Positions 19,458 through 27,811 are shown, counted from the first letter of the stretch. The stretch is DNA of 64,000 nt from Nocardioides sp. zg-1230 (GCF_013155335.1 NZ_JABJQZ010000001.1:806001-870000); one strand, 5' to 3'. The notes: generated by a model from the letters alone, not told the origin. Numbers and translations: made by a program.

Positions 19458-20611
19458 GCGCCCACCTGCGCGGCCTGCTCTGCCTGGAGCTCCTCGACGC
19501 GGGCCCGGGCGGGCTCGACGTGGTGGTGCGGGGCGTCGGGGCCGGCCGCCACGAGGGAGGCGTGGGTGGGCGGGTCGCTGGGCACGTGGGCGGGGCGCCG
19601 GCGCTCGAACTCCTTGCGGAGCACCGGGACGACCTCGGTGCCGAGCATCTCGATCTGCTCGAGCACGAGCGACGTCGGCAGGCCGGCGTGGTCCATCAGG
19701 AACAGCTGGCGCTGGTAGTCGCCGACGTAGTCGGCGAAGCCGAGGGTGCGCTCGATGACCTGCTCGGGGGTGCCGACGGCCAGCGGGGTCATCTCCGAGA
19801 AGTCCTCCAGCGACGGGCCGTGGCCGTAGACCGGGGCGTTGTCGAAGTAGGGTCGGAAGACCCGCTTGGCCTCGGCCTCCGTCGAGGCCATGAAGGCCTG
19901 CCCGCCGAGGCCGACGTAGGCCTGGTCGGCGGAGCCGTGGCCGTAGTGCTCGAAGCGACGGCGGTAGAGCTGCACCATCTGCTGGGTGTGCTCCTTGTTC
20001 CAGAAGATGTGGTTGTGGAAGAAGCCGTCACCGTAGTACGCCGCCTGCTCGGCGATCTCGGTGCTCCGGATCGACCCGTGCCACACGAAGGGCGGCGTGC
20101 CGTCGAGCGGCGCGGGCGTCGAGGTGTAGCCCTGCAGCGGCGTGCGGAACTGGCCCTGCCAGTTGACGACGGGCTCGCGCCAGAGCTTGCGCAGCAGGTG
20201 GTAGTTCTCGACCGCGAGCTTGATGCCGTCGCGGATGTCCTTGCCGAACCAGGGGTACACCGGGCCGGTGTTGCCGCGGCCCATCATCAGGTCGACGCGA
20301 CCGCCGGAGAGGTGCTGAAGGAAGGCGTAGTCCTCGGCGATCTTGACCGGGTCGTTGGTGGTGATCAGCGTGGTGCTGGTCGACAGCAGCAGCCCCTCGG
20401 TCTGCGCGGCGATGAAGGCCAGGTGGGTCGTCGGGGACGACACGACGAACGGCGGGTTGTGGTGCTCGCCGGTCGCGAAGACGTCCAGGCCGACCTCCTC
20501 GGCCTTGAGGGCGTACTGCGTCATCGCCGAGATGCGCTCGGCCTCGGACGGGGTCCGTCCGGTGGTCGGGTCCGTCGTGACGTCACCGACGCTGAAGATG
20601 CCGAACTGCAT
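19454..20611 (-). CDS. LLM-class flavin-dependent monooxygenase
   Basis: A 385-residue luciferase-like TIM-barrel enzyme: MQFGIFSVGDVT, the GEHHNPPFVVSSP active-site segment, FLQHLSGGRVDLMMGRGN, and VGTPEQVIERTLGFADYVG. It would use reduced FMN and oxygen to oxidise an unknown substrate, with the FMN made by the overlapping downstream reductase. The 40 residues after the barrel are Pro/His/Ala-rich. GGAGGAACC precedes the ATG at 20611. A possible operator is at 20641-20666. Confidence 0.94.
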   Translation of the reverse strand: MQFGIFSVGDVTTDPTTGRTPSEAERISAMTQYALKAEEVGLDVFATGEHHNPPFVVSSPTTHLAFIAAQTEGLLLSTSTTLITTNDPVKIAEDYAFLQHLSGGRVDLMMGRGNTGPVYPWFGKDIRDGIKLAVENYHLLRKLWREPVVNWQGQFRTPLQGYTSTPAPLDGTPPFVWHGSIRSTEIAEQAAYYGDGFFHNHIFWNKEHTQQMVQLYRRRFEHYGHGSADQAYVGLGGQAFMASTEAEAKRVFRPYFDNAPVYGHGPSLEDFSEMTPLAVGTPEQVIERTLGFADYVGDYQRQLFLMDHAGLPTSLVLEQIEMLGTEVVPVLRKEFERRRPAHVPSDPPTHASLVAAGPDAPHHHVEPARARVEELQAEQAAQVGA

Positions 20612-20640
20612 GGTTCCTCCTGCCCTGGGTCCAACCCTTT

Positions 20641-20666
20641 GGTTGAAGTTTGTACCACTCTCAACC
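20641..20666 (-). promoter_or_regulatory. Possible operator of the monooxygenase/FMN reductase pair
   Basis: An imperfect inverted repeat has GGTTGA at 20641-20646 and TCAACC at 20661-20666, 30 bp before the monooxygenase start. A further CCAACC half-site lies at 20631-20636. The sequence resembles that before the YceI-like gene (6203-6222). In Corynebacterium the MarR-type regulator RosR binds a TTGTTGA...TCAACWA repeat before related monooxygenase genes; that the same kind of protein acts here is inference. Confidence 0.4.
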
Positions 20667-20818
20667 GGCTGTCCTCCCCCAGTATTCCGTGCGATCGGGC
20701 GTGGAATCGCCGGGGCGCCTGCGGCGTTGGACCGGCATCCGGGCGCACGCTCGGACCAACCCCTCCGGCGAGCTGTCCTCCGGACACCCGGGGGACCTGC
20801 TCTGCGAGAGGAGCGACG

Positions 20819-21205
20819 ATGACCGACTTCACCCCCTTCGAGGACCTGCTGCGCGGACACGCGGGCCTGCTGCAGGACTCCACCCACGACCGCTGGCTGC
20901 GCGCGCAGGCACTCTTCGAGATGCGCTCCTACCGCGAGGCCGCCGTCATGCTCACCGAGCTGCTCGACGACCCGGGCGATGTCGGGCACGAGCTGACCGA
21001 CGTACGCCTGCTGCTGGCCCGCTCGCTCTTCCACTCGGCCCAGCTCGACGGCACGATCCGGGTCGCGACCGAGCTGCTCGAGCACGACCCCAACGAGCCG
21101 TACGCCCACCTGCTGCTCGGCCGCGCCCTGCAACGCAAGGGTCGGCGGGACGAGGCCCGGCCGCACCTGCGGCTCGCCGAGCTCCTCGGCGGCTACCGCA
21201 GCTGA
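20819..21205 (+). CDS. Small TPR protein
   Basis: A 128-residue all-helical protein with TPR-like repeats: RWLRAQALFEMRSYREAAVMLTELL, DVRLLLARSLFHSAQLDGTIRVATELL and PYAHLLLGRALQRKGRRDEARPHLRLAELL. It is probably a cytosolic protein-interaction scaffold. GAGAGGAG lies before the ATG. It is divergent from the monooxygenase gene and begins MTDFTPFEDLLRGHAG, similar to the C-terminus of the FMN reductase. Confidence 0.88.
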   Translation: MTDFTPFEDLLRGHAGLLQDSTHDRWLRAQALFEMRSYREAAVMLTELLDDPGDVGHELTDVRLLLARSLFHSAQLDGTIRVATELLEHDPNEPYAHLLLGRALQRKGRRDEARPHLRLAELLGGYRS

Positions 21206-21222
21206 CCGGCTAGGGACACGCC

Positions 21223-22056
21223 CTAGGCGCACTGCCAGGTGAAGCCGATGTCGTCGGGGAGCCGCGGCGGCTGCGTGCCGTCGGTGCGAGCGAGCCAGTA
21301 GAGGCAGCCCTCGTCCCCCCAGGCGGTGCCGGCCGCCGCGTCGCTGTCGACCTGCAGGAGCGGTCGCCAGCGGAGCGCCTCGGCGGTGTGGGCGTCGTCG
21401 TACGTCGCCGTGCCAAGGTGGGTCTCGGCGACCTCGACCTCGACGGGGCCCTGGACCGCCGAGGCCCACCCACCCAGCTGGTGGCCCCAGACGTCGACCC
21501 CGACCTCGTCCTCCAGCAGCTGGCCGAGCGCCTCGGCGAAGTCGTCCGGCAGCTCGTCGAGGCCTGACTGCTCGAGGACCGGGTGCCCGTCGCCCGGCCA
21601 GGTGAGCACCTCGACCGCCGTCAGCTCGACGGCCGGGTCTGCCGCCGGACCGGTGCCGTCCACGTGCAGCAGGCGCGAGCCGGGACGCGAGTCCGGGTCG
21701 CCGCTGAGCACGACCGCGCCGGTCCCGTCCGGGTCGTCGAAGAAGAACGCCAGGAGTCGTCCCTCCGTCGGCAGGGCCAGGCCGGCGTCCGCGCCGGTCG
21801 CGGCGAGCGCGGCCAGGTCGACCTCCGCGACGAACCCCAGCGGACCGTGACCTGACCACTGCGGCCAGTCGGTCCCCGGCGGCAGCTCGGGCGTGCCGCC
21901 CAGGCGGGCGACGACGGGGTCCCCCGCCCGCGCCGGGACGAGCTGGACGGCCGGGCGCAGCAGGGCGAGCCAGCGGCGTGCGGCGTCGGGCTCCAGGTGG
22001 GTGGCGGCGAGCTCGGCGAGGTGGGCGGCGGTCCGAGAGGTCATGGGCGTGATCAT
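21223..22056 (-). CDS. DUF1963 (YwqG-like) protein
   Basis: A 277-residue soluble protein with DUF1963 features: VARLGGTPELPPGTDWPQWSGHGPLGFVAEVDL, GRLLAFFFDDP, and a C-terminal LLQVDSDAAAGTAWGDEGCLYWLAR. Function is unknown; such proteins can act in contact-dependent or stress contexts but nothing here shows that. A second family member is at 41429. Two ATGs (22056 and 22044) are possible and neither has a strong ribosome-binding site. It converges with the TPR gene 17 bp away. Confidence 0.85.
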   Translation of the reverse strand: MITPMTSRTAAHLAELAATHLEPDAARRWLALLRPAVQLVPARAGDPVVARLGGTPELPPGTDWPQWSGHGPLGFVAEVDLAALAATGADAGLALPTEGRLLAFFFDDPDGTGAVVLSGDPDSRPGSRLLHVDGTGPAADPAVELTAVEVLTWPGDGHPVLEQSGLDELPDDFAEALGQLLEDEVGVDVWGHQLGGWASAVQGPVEVEVAETHLGTATYDDAHTAEALRWRPLLQVDSDAAAGTAWGDEGCLYWLARTDGTQPPRLPDDIGFTWQCA

Positions 22057-22196
22057 GGCAGCGCGCCGGTCGCGCCGACGACGACGAGGTGAACGCCGGC
22101 TCCTCCTCACGGCGCGCCGGAGAAGCCTCCGTGAACACTCGCTCGGACGCCCCCGTCGGCAGCGACAGGGGGCCGGCAGCGGCACATGCTGATCAC

Positions 22197-23030
22197 GTGA
22201 GCAGCTACGGCGACCACCCCGGACCCCTGGCCATCGCGCACCGCGGCGGCATGGCACTGGCCCCCGAGAACACCCTGGCCGCCTTCGGGCGGGCCACCGC
22301 CCTCGGCCTCACCCACCTCGAGTCCGACGTCCGCACCACCCGCGACGGGCACGTCGTGTGCTTCCACGACCCGACGCTGCGCCGCGTCACCGGCCATCCC
22401 GGCCGGGTCGCCGACCTCGACCTCGCCGACCTGCGGCGGCTCCGTGTCGACGGCACCGACCAGGTCCCGACGCTGGTCGAGGCGATGGCGTCCTTCCCCG
22501 ACGCGAGGTTCGCGATCGACCTCAAGGACGAGGCCTCGATCGCTGCGACGGCGCGGCTGCTGCGGGCCAACCCCGGCTGGGCGGAGCGGATCCTGGTCGC
22601 CGGGGCGTGGGCGCGCTGGCTGGACCGGCTGCGGGACGAGGCGCCGGGCGTGACGACGGCGCTCGGCTGGCGCTCGTTGACCATGCTCATCGCCTGCTCG
22701 CGCGGCGGCGTACGCCCTCCCGGCCTGCGGGTCGACGTGCTCGCGCGCGGCGGGTTCGCGCACGTGCCGATCCGGCTCGGACGCCTGCCCGTGCACTCCG
22801 AGCGGGTGATCCGGCGGGCCCACGAGCTCGGCATCAGGGTCGTCGTGTGGACCGTGGACGACCCCGCCACGATGCGCACGCTGCTCGACATGGGCGTCGA
22901 CGGGATCATCACCGACCGGCCCGACGTGCTGCGCGAGGTGCTCGTCAGCCGCGACCAGTGGACGCGCCCGTCCGGCGTACGCACGGTCGTCCCTCCAGCG
23001 GCACCCGCGGCACCCGCCAACGCGCCCTGA
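22197..23030 (+). CDS. Glycerophosphodiester phosphodiesterase
   Basis: A 277-residue GDPD-family enzyme. HRGGMALAPENTLAAF gives the catalytic His and metal-binding Glu, ESDVRTTRDGHVVCFHDPTLRRVTG carries the next metal ligands and second His, and VVVWTVDDPATMRTLLDMGVDGIITDRPD closes the barrel. It would hydrolyse glycerophosphodiesters to glycerol-3-phosphate, the substrate of the GlpD at 443. There is no signal peptide from GTG 22197, so it is probably cytosolic. The frame is open upstream, but the HRGG motif lies only 14 residues from this start. Confidence 0.92.
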   Translation: MSSYGDHPGPLAIAHRGGMALAPENTLAAFGRATALGLTHLESDVRTTRDGHVVCFHDPTLRRVTGHPGRVADLDLADLRRLRVDGTDQVPTLVEAMASFPDARFAIDLKDEASIAATARLLRANPGWAERILVAGAWARWLDRLRDEAPGVTTALGWRSLTMLIACSRGGVRPPGLRVDVLARGGFAHVPIRLGRLPVHSERVIRRAHELGIRVVVWTVDDPATMRTLLDMGVDGIITDRPDVLREVLVSRDQWTRPSGVRTVVPPAAPAAPANAP

Positions 23031-23049
23031 CCGTGCCTCGAGCGGGCCG

Positions 23050-23667
23050 TCAGACGCGCTCGAGGGCCTCCGCGGCCAGGCCGTGCGAGACGGCCCAGAG
23101 CACCGCCTGGCTGCGGCTCTGCACGCCGGTCTTGCGGTAGGCGCTGCGGATGTAGGACTTCACCGAGTTGAGCGAGATCTGCATCTGTCGCGCGATGTCG
23201 TCGTTGCTCTTGCCGGTCGCGATGTGGGCCAGGGTCTCCCGCTCGCGAGCGGTCAGGAAGTCCACCTGCGTCGAGGACCGCAGGTCCTTGGTCGGCAGCA
23301 CCGGCAGCAGCGGCGCGACGACGGTCTCGCCGAGGTGGATGGAGCGCAGGGCGCGGCCGAGCTGCTGGGCGTTGAGGCTCTTGGCGAGGTAGCCGGTGAC
23401 CCCGTCCCCCAGGGGCTCGTGGGCGAGGCCCGGCTGGTGGTTCCACGTGTAGACGGCGACCCGCCGGATGTGGGGGTCGGTGACCGCGCGCTGGAGGGTG
23501 GTGTCGCCGCGGGCCGTGCCGAAGGTCTCGACCAGCGCGATGTCCACGGGCAGGCGGGAGCGGTCCTTGATCGTCCCGAGCTCGAAGCCGCCGAGCGTCT
23601 TCAGCATGCTGTCGAGGCCTCGCCTCACGAGCTCGTCACCGCCGAGCAGCGCGACACGGATGTCCAT
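23050..23667 (-). CDS. LuxR/NarL-type regulator with Glu at the phospho-acceptor site
   Basis: A 205-residue paralogue of the regulator at 11820: receiver-like domain plus LuxR helix-turn-helix (FLTARERETLAHIATGKSNDDIARQMQISLNSVKSYIRSAYRKTG). The position matching Asp50 of the paralogue is Glu47 here (IALVETFG), and the first acidic residues are reduced to one pair (GGDE). Lys in LAKS and Thr in VYTW remain. Glu at this site often mimics phosphorylation, so the protein may not depend on a kinase. It is divergent from csoR with a 192-bp gap. Confidence 0.9.
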   Translation of the reverse strand: MDIRVALLGGDELVRRGLDSMLKTLGGFELGTIKDRSRLPVDIALVETFGTARGDTTLQRAVTDPHIRRVAVYTWNHQPGLAHEPLGDGVTGYLAKSLNAQQLGRALRSIHLGETVVAPLLPVLPTKDLRSSTQVDFLTARERETLAHIATGKSNDDIARQMQISLNSVKSYIRSAYRKTGVQSRSQAVLWAVSHGLAAEALERV

Positions 23668-23768
23668 TGGTCGTCCTCAGGGTCGTCCGGGAGCGGCGGA
23701 CAGGCTCGCCCGCCCCTCGACGACCCCCCGACCGTCATCGGGGACAGTAGCCCGCGAAGGTCCCGTAC

Positions 23769-23783
23769 ATCCCCTTGAGGGGT
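23769..23783. promoter_or_regulatory. Second CsoR-like palindrome
   Basis: ATCCCCTTGAGGGGT is a near copy of the main operator with a 3-nt centre, lying between the luxR-type gene and csoR and 49 bp upstream of the strong operator. It may be a weaker CsoR site, or act on the divergent gene. Confidence 0.4.
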
Positions 23784-23832
23784 GCCCACACCACCCTTTA
23801 CACCCCCTCGGGTGGGCCTGGGCTTGTCCTGC

Positions 23833-23849
23833 ATACCCCCTGGGGGTAT
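23833..23849. promoter_or_regulatory. CsoR operator
   Basis: ATACCCCCTGGGGGTAT is a perfect palindrome around one central base, 10 bp before the csoR ATG. It matches the G-tract operator type bound by apo-CsoR, so the csoR-copZ-copA unit is predicted to be repressed until Cu(I) binds CsoR. Confidence 0.85.
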
Positions 23850-23859
23850 CGTTCAGGCC

Positions 23860-24162
23860 ATGAGCGAGCACCACGGTCACCTCGAGGGCAACGACGAGGC
23901 CGTCCAGGCCCACCTCAAGCGCCTGCGCCGGATCGAGGGACAGGTCCGCGGGATCCAGCGGATGGTCGAGGAGGAGAAGTACTGCATCGACATCCTGACC
24001 CAGGTGTCCGCGGCCACCAAGGCGCTGCAGTCCCTCGCGCTGTCGCTGCTCGACGACCACATGGCGCACTGCGTCGTCGACGCCGCCCGCCAGGGCGGGG
24101 AGGAGCAGGAGCTCAAGCTCAAGGAGGCGTCCGAGGCCATCGCCCGCCTCGTCCGATCCTGA
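23860..24162 (+). CDS. csoR: Copper-sensing repressor CsoR
   Basis: A 100-residue all-helical DUF156-family repressor. The Cu(I) ligands are all present: Cys42, His67 and Cys71, with spacing 25 and 4 as in Mycobacterium CsoR. Other family marks are RLRRIEGQVRGIQRMVEEEKYC and SLLDDHMAHCV. The N-terminus has an extra His cluster (SEHHGHLEG). The perfect palindromic operator directly upstream indicates autoregulation. It heads the copper operon csoR-copZ-(exported protein)-copA. Confidence 0.96.
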   Translation: MSEHHGHLEGNDEAVQAHLKRLRRIEGQVRGIQRMVEEEKYCIDILTQVSAATKALQSLALSLLDDHMAHCVVDAARQGGEEQELKLKEASEAIARLVRS

Positions 24163-24210
24163 CCCGACGGCCTGACGCGCCCGACCCACCCACTGTCTGA
24201 GGAGACACCC

Positions 24211-24417
24211 ATGAGCGAGACCACCACCTACACCGTCACCGGCATGACCTGCGGCCACTGCGCCGCCTCGGTCACCGAGGAGATCTCCGAGATCGCGGGC
24301 GTCGAGGACGTCGACGTCGTCGTCGAGACCGGAGCCGTCACCGTCACCAGCGCCACCCCGCTCGACGAATCGGCCGTCCGCGCCGCCGTCGAGGAGGCCG
24401 GCTACGCACTCGTCTGA
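24211..24417 (+). CDS. copZ: Copper chaperone CopZ
   Basis: A 68-residue single heavy-metal-associated domain with the Cu(I)-binding motif GMTCGHC (Cys14, Cys17) after the first strand and EEAGYALV at the end. It delivers Cu(I) to the P-type ATPase encoded downstream. CTGAGGAG lies before the ATG. The stop codon TGA lies within the first bases of palindromic element copy A (24414-24478). Confidence 0.95.
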   Translation: MSETTTYTVTGMTCGHCAASVTEEISEIAGVEDVDVVVETGAVTVTSATPLDESAVRAAVEEAGYALV

Positions 24418-24478
24418 GAGCGGTGGCCTGTCCGCGAGCGCCAGCGAGCCGACAGGACGCCGAGTCGAGTTCTTGAAC
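24414..24478 (+). repeat. 65-nt palindromic element, copy A (intergenic)
   Basis: This 65-nt sequence matches copy B at 24605-24669 at 57 positions with no gap. It folds as a 12-pair stem (24421-24432 with 24451-24462, one mismatch and one G-T) around an 18-nt loop identical in both copies. It begins at the last codon of copZ and includes the copZ stop codon. Confidence 0.85.
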
Positions 24479-24501
24479 CCCAACCCCGAGGAGCCGTCGC
24501 C

Positions 24502-25476
24502 ATGAGCACGCCGTTGCGCGTCGTCGCCTTCGTCGCAGCCCTCGCCACCGCCTTCGCGCTGGCCTGGGGCGGCGGCCGGCTCGTCGGGCCGCTCGACACC
24601 GAGCCTGAGAGCGGTCACCTGTCCGCGAGCGCCAGCGAGCCGACAGGTGACCGAATCGAGCGCTTGAACGGCAACCCAGGTACGCCATCGCGCCTGGTCG
24701 CCGAGGCGACTGGGCTGACCGCCCGGGCCGACGGCTTCACGCTGGCGCTCGCCGACCGCACCCCGGCCGCCGGCCGCACGCGGCTCGACTTCCAGGTCCG
24801 CACGTCCAGCGGGCGCCCCCTGCTCGACTACACGCGCGAGCACGAGAAGGACCTGCACCTCATCGTCGTGCGCCGCGACCTGACCGGCTTCCAGCACGTG
24901 CACCCGCGTCTCGACCGCTCGACCGGCACGTGGTCGGTCGACGTGCGCCTGACCCCCGGCGTGTGGCGCGTCGTCGCGGACTTCGCCCCCGAGGGCTGGG
25001 ACGGCATCACGCTGGCCGACGACGTCTCCGTCGCCGGCGACTTCACCCCAGCCGCCCTCCCGTCGGACGACCGGACCGCGCGCGTCGAGACCGACGCCGG
25101 CACCTACACCGTCACGCTCGAGGGCGACACCGCCCCCGGCGCCTCGACCGTCCTCACCACGCGCGTCGAGCTCGACGGCGAGCCGGTCACCGACCTCGAG
25201 CCCTACCTCGGCGCCCACGGCCACCTCGTCGCGCTGCGCGCCGGCGACCTGGGCTACCTGCACGTCCACCCGGAGGCGGGCCCGGCCGGACCGGGCATCG
25301 ACTTCGCGACGGCCTTCCCCGAGCCGGCGACGTACCGCCTGTTCCTGGACTTCCAGCATCGCGGGGCGGTCCACACGGCCGCGTTCACCGTCGAGTCAGG
25401 CGGGGCACCGTCCTCCGACGACGGCTCGACCGACCACGGCTCCTCCGACGAGGAAGGGGACGACCATGGCCACTGA
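24502..25476 (+). CDS. Exported or anchored His-rich protein of the copper operon
   Basis: A 324-residue protein with one N-terminal hydrophobic segment ([19 protein letters not shown]) and an extracytoplasmic part made of two beta-rich halves. Each half has a His motif: [19 protein letters not shown] and [20 protein letters not shown]. The C-terminus is acidic and His-containing ([14 protein letters not shown]). These are plausible copper ligands, but no named family is recognised. Its 3' end overlaps copA by 11 bp. Residues 35-56 are encoded by palindromic element copy B read in frame. Confidence 0.85.
   Translation: MSTPLRVVAFVAALATAFALAWGGGRLVGPLDTEPESGHLSASASEPTGDRIERLNGNPGTPSRLVAEATGLTARADGFTLALADRTPAAGRTRLDFQVRTSSGRPLLDYTREHEKDLHLIVVRRDLTGFQHVHPRLDRSTGTWSVDVRLTPGVWRVVADFAPEGWDGITLADDVSVAGDFTPAALPSDDRTARVETDAGTYTVTLEGDTAPGASTVLTTRVELDGEPVTDLEPYLGAHGHLVALRAGDLGYLHVHPEAGPAGPGIDFATAFPEPATYRLFLDFQHRGAVHTAAFTVESGGAPSSDDGSTDHGSSDEEGDDHGH
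24605..24669 (+). repeat. 65-nt palindromic element, copy B (in frame inside a coding sequence)
   Basis: A 12-bp perfect stem (24612-24623 with 24642-24653) encloses the same 18-nt loop as copy A. Compared with A, the three outer pairs next to the conserved core differ, and one shows a double compensatory change (G-C in A, C-G in B). The element is read through without a stop, adding about 22 residues ([20 protein letters not shown]) just after the membrane segment. Confidence 0.85.
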
Positions 25477-27793
25477 GGTCCGGACTGAGGCCCAGTCCCT
25501 GCCCGAGCCGACGAGCGACGTCGAGCTCGCCATCACCGGCATGACCTGTGCGTCGTGCGCCAACCGCATCGAGCGCAAGCTCAACAAGCTCGACGGCGTG
25601 ACCGCGACGGTCAACTACGCCACCGAGAAGGCCAAGGTCTCCTATCCCGGCACCGTCTCCACCGACGACCTGCTGCGCACGGTCGAGGCGGCCGGCTACG
25701 CCGCCGCGCTGCCAGTGCCGCCCGCGTCGGACACCGCCGACGAGGAGCCCGCCGAGCGCGACCCGCTGCTCCAGCGGCTGGTCGTCAGCGCCGTGCTCAC
25801 CGCGCCGGTCATCGCGATGGCGATGGTCCCGGCGTGGCAGTTCACCTACTGGCAGTGGGCCTCGCTGGCGCTGGCCGCACCCGTCGTCGTGTGGGGCGCG
25901 CTGCCCTTCCACCGCGCTGCGTGGACCAACCTGCGCCACGGCGCGACGACGATGGACACCCTCGTCTCGGTCGGCGTGCTGGCCGCCTTCGGCTGGTCGC
26001 TGTGGGCGCTCTTCCTCGGCACCGCCGGCGAGCCCGGGATGACCCACCCGTTCCGCATCTCGATCGACCGCACGGACGGCGCGGCCAACATCTACCTCGA
26101 GGCCGCGGCGGGCGTGACGACCTTCCTGCTGGCCGGCCGCTGGCTCGAGCACCGGTCCAAGCGGCGGGCGGGCGCAGCGCTCCGGGCTCTGCTCGAGCTC
26201 GGCGCGCGCGACGTGGCGGTGCTGCGCGACGGTGTCGAGACCCGGATCCCGGTCGACCAGCTCGCGGTCGGCGACGAGTTCGTCGTACGCCCCGGCGAGA
26301 AGGTCGCCACCGACGGCTCGGTCGTCTCGGGCACGAGCGCGGTCGACGCCTCGATGCTGACCGGCGAGTCCGTGCCCGTGGAGGTCGGTCCCGGCGACGC
26401 CGTCGTCGGCGCGACCGTCAACGCCGGCGGGAGGCTCGTCGTACGCGCCACCCGCGTCGGCGCCGACACCCAGCTCGCGCAGATGGCGCGGCTGGTCGAG
26501 GACGCGCAGAACGGCAAGGCCGAGGTCCAGCGCCTCGCCGACCGCGTCTCCGGGGTCTTCGTGCCGATCGTCATCGGGCTCTCCGTCGCGACCCTGGGCT
26601 TCTGGCTCGGCGCCGGGGCGGGCGCCACGGCCGCCTTCACCGCCGCCGTCGCCGTCCTGATCATCGCCTGCCCCTGCGCCCTCGGCCTGGCCACGCCGAC
26701 CGCCCTGATGGTCGGCACCGGCCGCGGCGCCCAGCTCGGCATCCTCATCAAGGGCCCCGAGGTCCTCGAGTCCACGCGGCGCGTGGACACGATCGTGCTC
26801 GACAAGACCGGCACCGTGACCACCGGCGAGATGACCGTCCACGCGGTCGTCGCCGCCGAGGGCGAGTCCGCCGACGACGTACGACGCCTCGCCGCCGCCC
26901 TCGAGTCGGCGTCCGAGCACCCGATCGGCCGGGCCATCGCCGCCGCCTCCTCTTCCACTCCCGCCCCCACCTCGGTATCTAGGGACGATCTGGGTGGGAT
27001 CGACCGCGACATCCACCCAGAACGTCCTCAGGTACCGGTCGTGGAGGAGTTCTCCAGCCGCGAGGGCCTGGGCGTGCAGGGCGTCGTCGAGGGCCACGCC
27101 GTCGTCGTCGGGCGGCCCAGCCTGCTCGCCGACTGGGCGCAGCACCTGCCGCCGTCGCTGGTCGCCGCCGTCGATCGCGCGCAGGGCGAGGGCCGCACCG
27201 CCGTGGCCGTCGGCTGGGACGGTCGCGCCCGCGGCGTCATCGTGGTCGGCGACACCGTCAAGCCCACCTCGGCGCAGGCGGTCGCCGCGCTCCGCGATCT
27301 CGGCCTGACGCCGGTCCTGCTCACCGGCGACAACGAGGCGGCGGCCCGCCACGTCGCCGCCCAGGTCGGCATCGAGACGGTCGTGGCCGACGTACTGCCC
27401 GCCGAGAAGGTGGCCGAGGTGCAGCGGCTCCAGGGCACCGGCAAGGTCGTCGCCATGGTCGGCGACGGCGTCAACGACGCGGCCGCCCTCGCCCAGGCCG
27501 ACCTCGGCCTCTCGATGGGCACCGGCACCGACGTGGCCATCGAGGCCGGCGACCTCACCCTCGTGCGCGGGGACCTGCTCGTCGCGGTCGACGCGATCCG
27601 GCTCTCGCGCCGCACCCTGGCCACGATCAAGGGCAACCTCTTCTGGGCCTTCGCCTACAACGTCGCCGCCCTGCCCCTCGCCGCGGCCGGGCTCCTCAAC
27701 CCGATGCTCGCCGGTGCCGCGATGGCGTTCTCCAGCGTGTTCGTGGTGACCAACAGCCTCCGGCTGCGCGGCTTCCGCTCCTCCATCGCCTGA
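25466..27793 (+). CDS. copA: Cu(I)-exporting P1B-type ATPase
   Basis: A 775-residue copper pump. It has one N-terminal metal domain (GMTCASC, Cys28/Cys31), then membrane helices, the TGES actuator motif, the ion-binding CPC at 402-404 ([14 protein letters not shown]), the phosphorylated Asp446 in DKTGT, the SEHPIG motif of the nucleotide domain and [10 protein letters not shown]. The terminal helices carry the YN and MxxSS ion ligands. Residues of about 503-524, between the HP motif and [15 protein letters not shown], are encoded by a palindromic insert (26973-27037). It exports Cu(I) from the cytoplasm. The start overlaps the previous gene by 11 bp. Confidence 0.96.
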   Translation: MATEVRTEAQSLPEPTSDVELAITGMTCASCANRIERKLNKLDGVTATVNYATEKAKVSYPGTVSTDDLLRTVEAAGYAAALPVPPASDTADEEPAERDPLLQRLVVSAVLTAPVIAMAMVPAWQFTYWQWASLALAAPVVVWGALPFHRAAWTNLRHGATTMDTLVSVGVLAAFGWSLWALFLGTAGEPGMTHPFRISIDRTDGAANIYLEAAAGVTTFLLAGRWLEHRSKRRAGAALRALLELGARDVAVLRDGVETRIPVDQLAVGDEFVVRPGEKVATDGSVVSGTSAVDASMLTGESVPVEVGPGDAVVGATVNAGGRLVVRATRVGADTQLAQMARLVEDAQNGKAEVQRLADRVSGVFVPIVIGLSVATLGFWLGAGAGATAAFTAAVAVLIIACPCALGLATPTALMVGTGRGAQLGILIKGPEVLESTRRVDTIVLDKTGTVTTGEMTVHAVVAAEGESADDVRRLAAALESASEHPIGRAIAAASSSTPAPTSVSRDDLGGIDRDIHPERPQVPVVEEFSSREGLGVQGVVEGHAVVVGRPSLLADWAQHLPPSLVAAVDRAQGEGRTAVAVGWDGRARGVIVVGDTVKPTSAQAVAALRDLGLTPVLLTGDNEAAARHVAAQVGIETVVADVLPAEKVAEVQRLQGTGKVVAMVGDGVNDAAALAQADLGLSMGTGTDVAIEAGDLTLVRGDLLVAVDAIRLSRRTLATIKGNLFWAFAYNVAALPLAAAGLLNPMLAGAAMAFSSVFVVTNSLRLRGFRSSIA
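26973..27037 (+). repeat. Palindromic insert inside copA
   Basis: The segment folds into an outer 5-bp helix (26973-26977 with 27033-27037), a 4x4 internal loop, and a long stem in which 26983-26997 pairs with 27013-27027 with one mismatch. The loop is 15 nt. Its sequence is unrelated to the 24.4-24.7 kb element. It is read in frame, giving a polar stretch ([18 protein letters not shown]) in a nucleotide-domain loop. Confidence 0.7.
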
Positions 27794-27811
27794 CGCCCCG
27801 CCTGCGCCACC

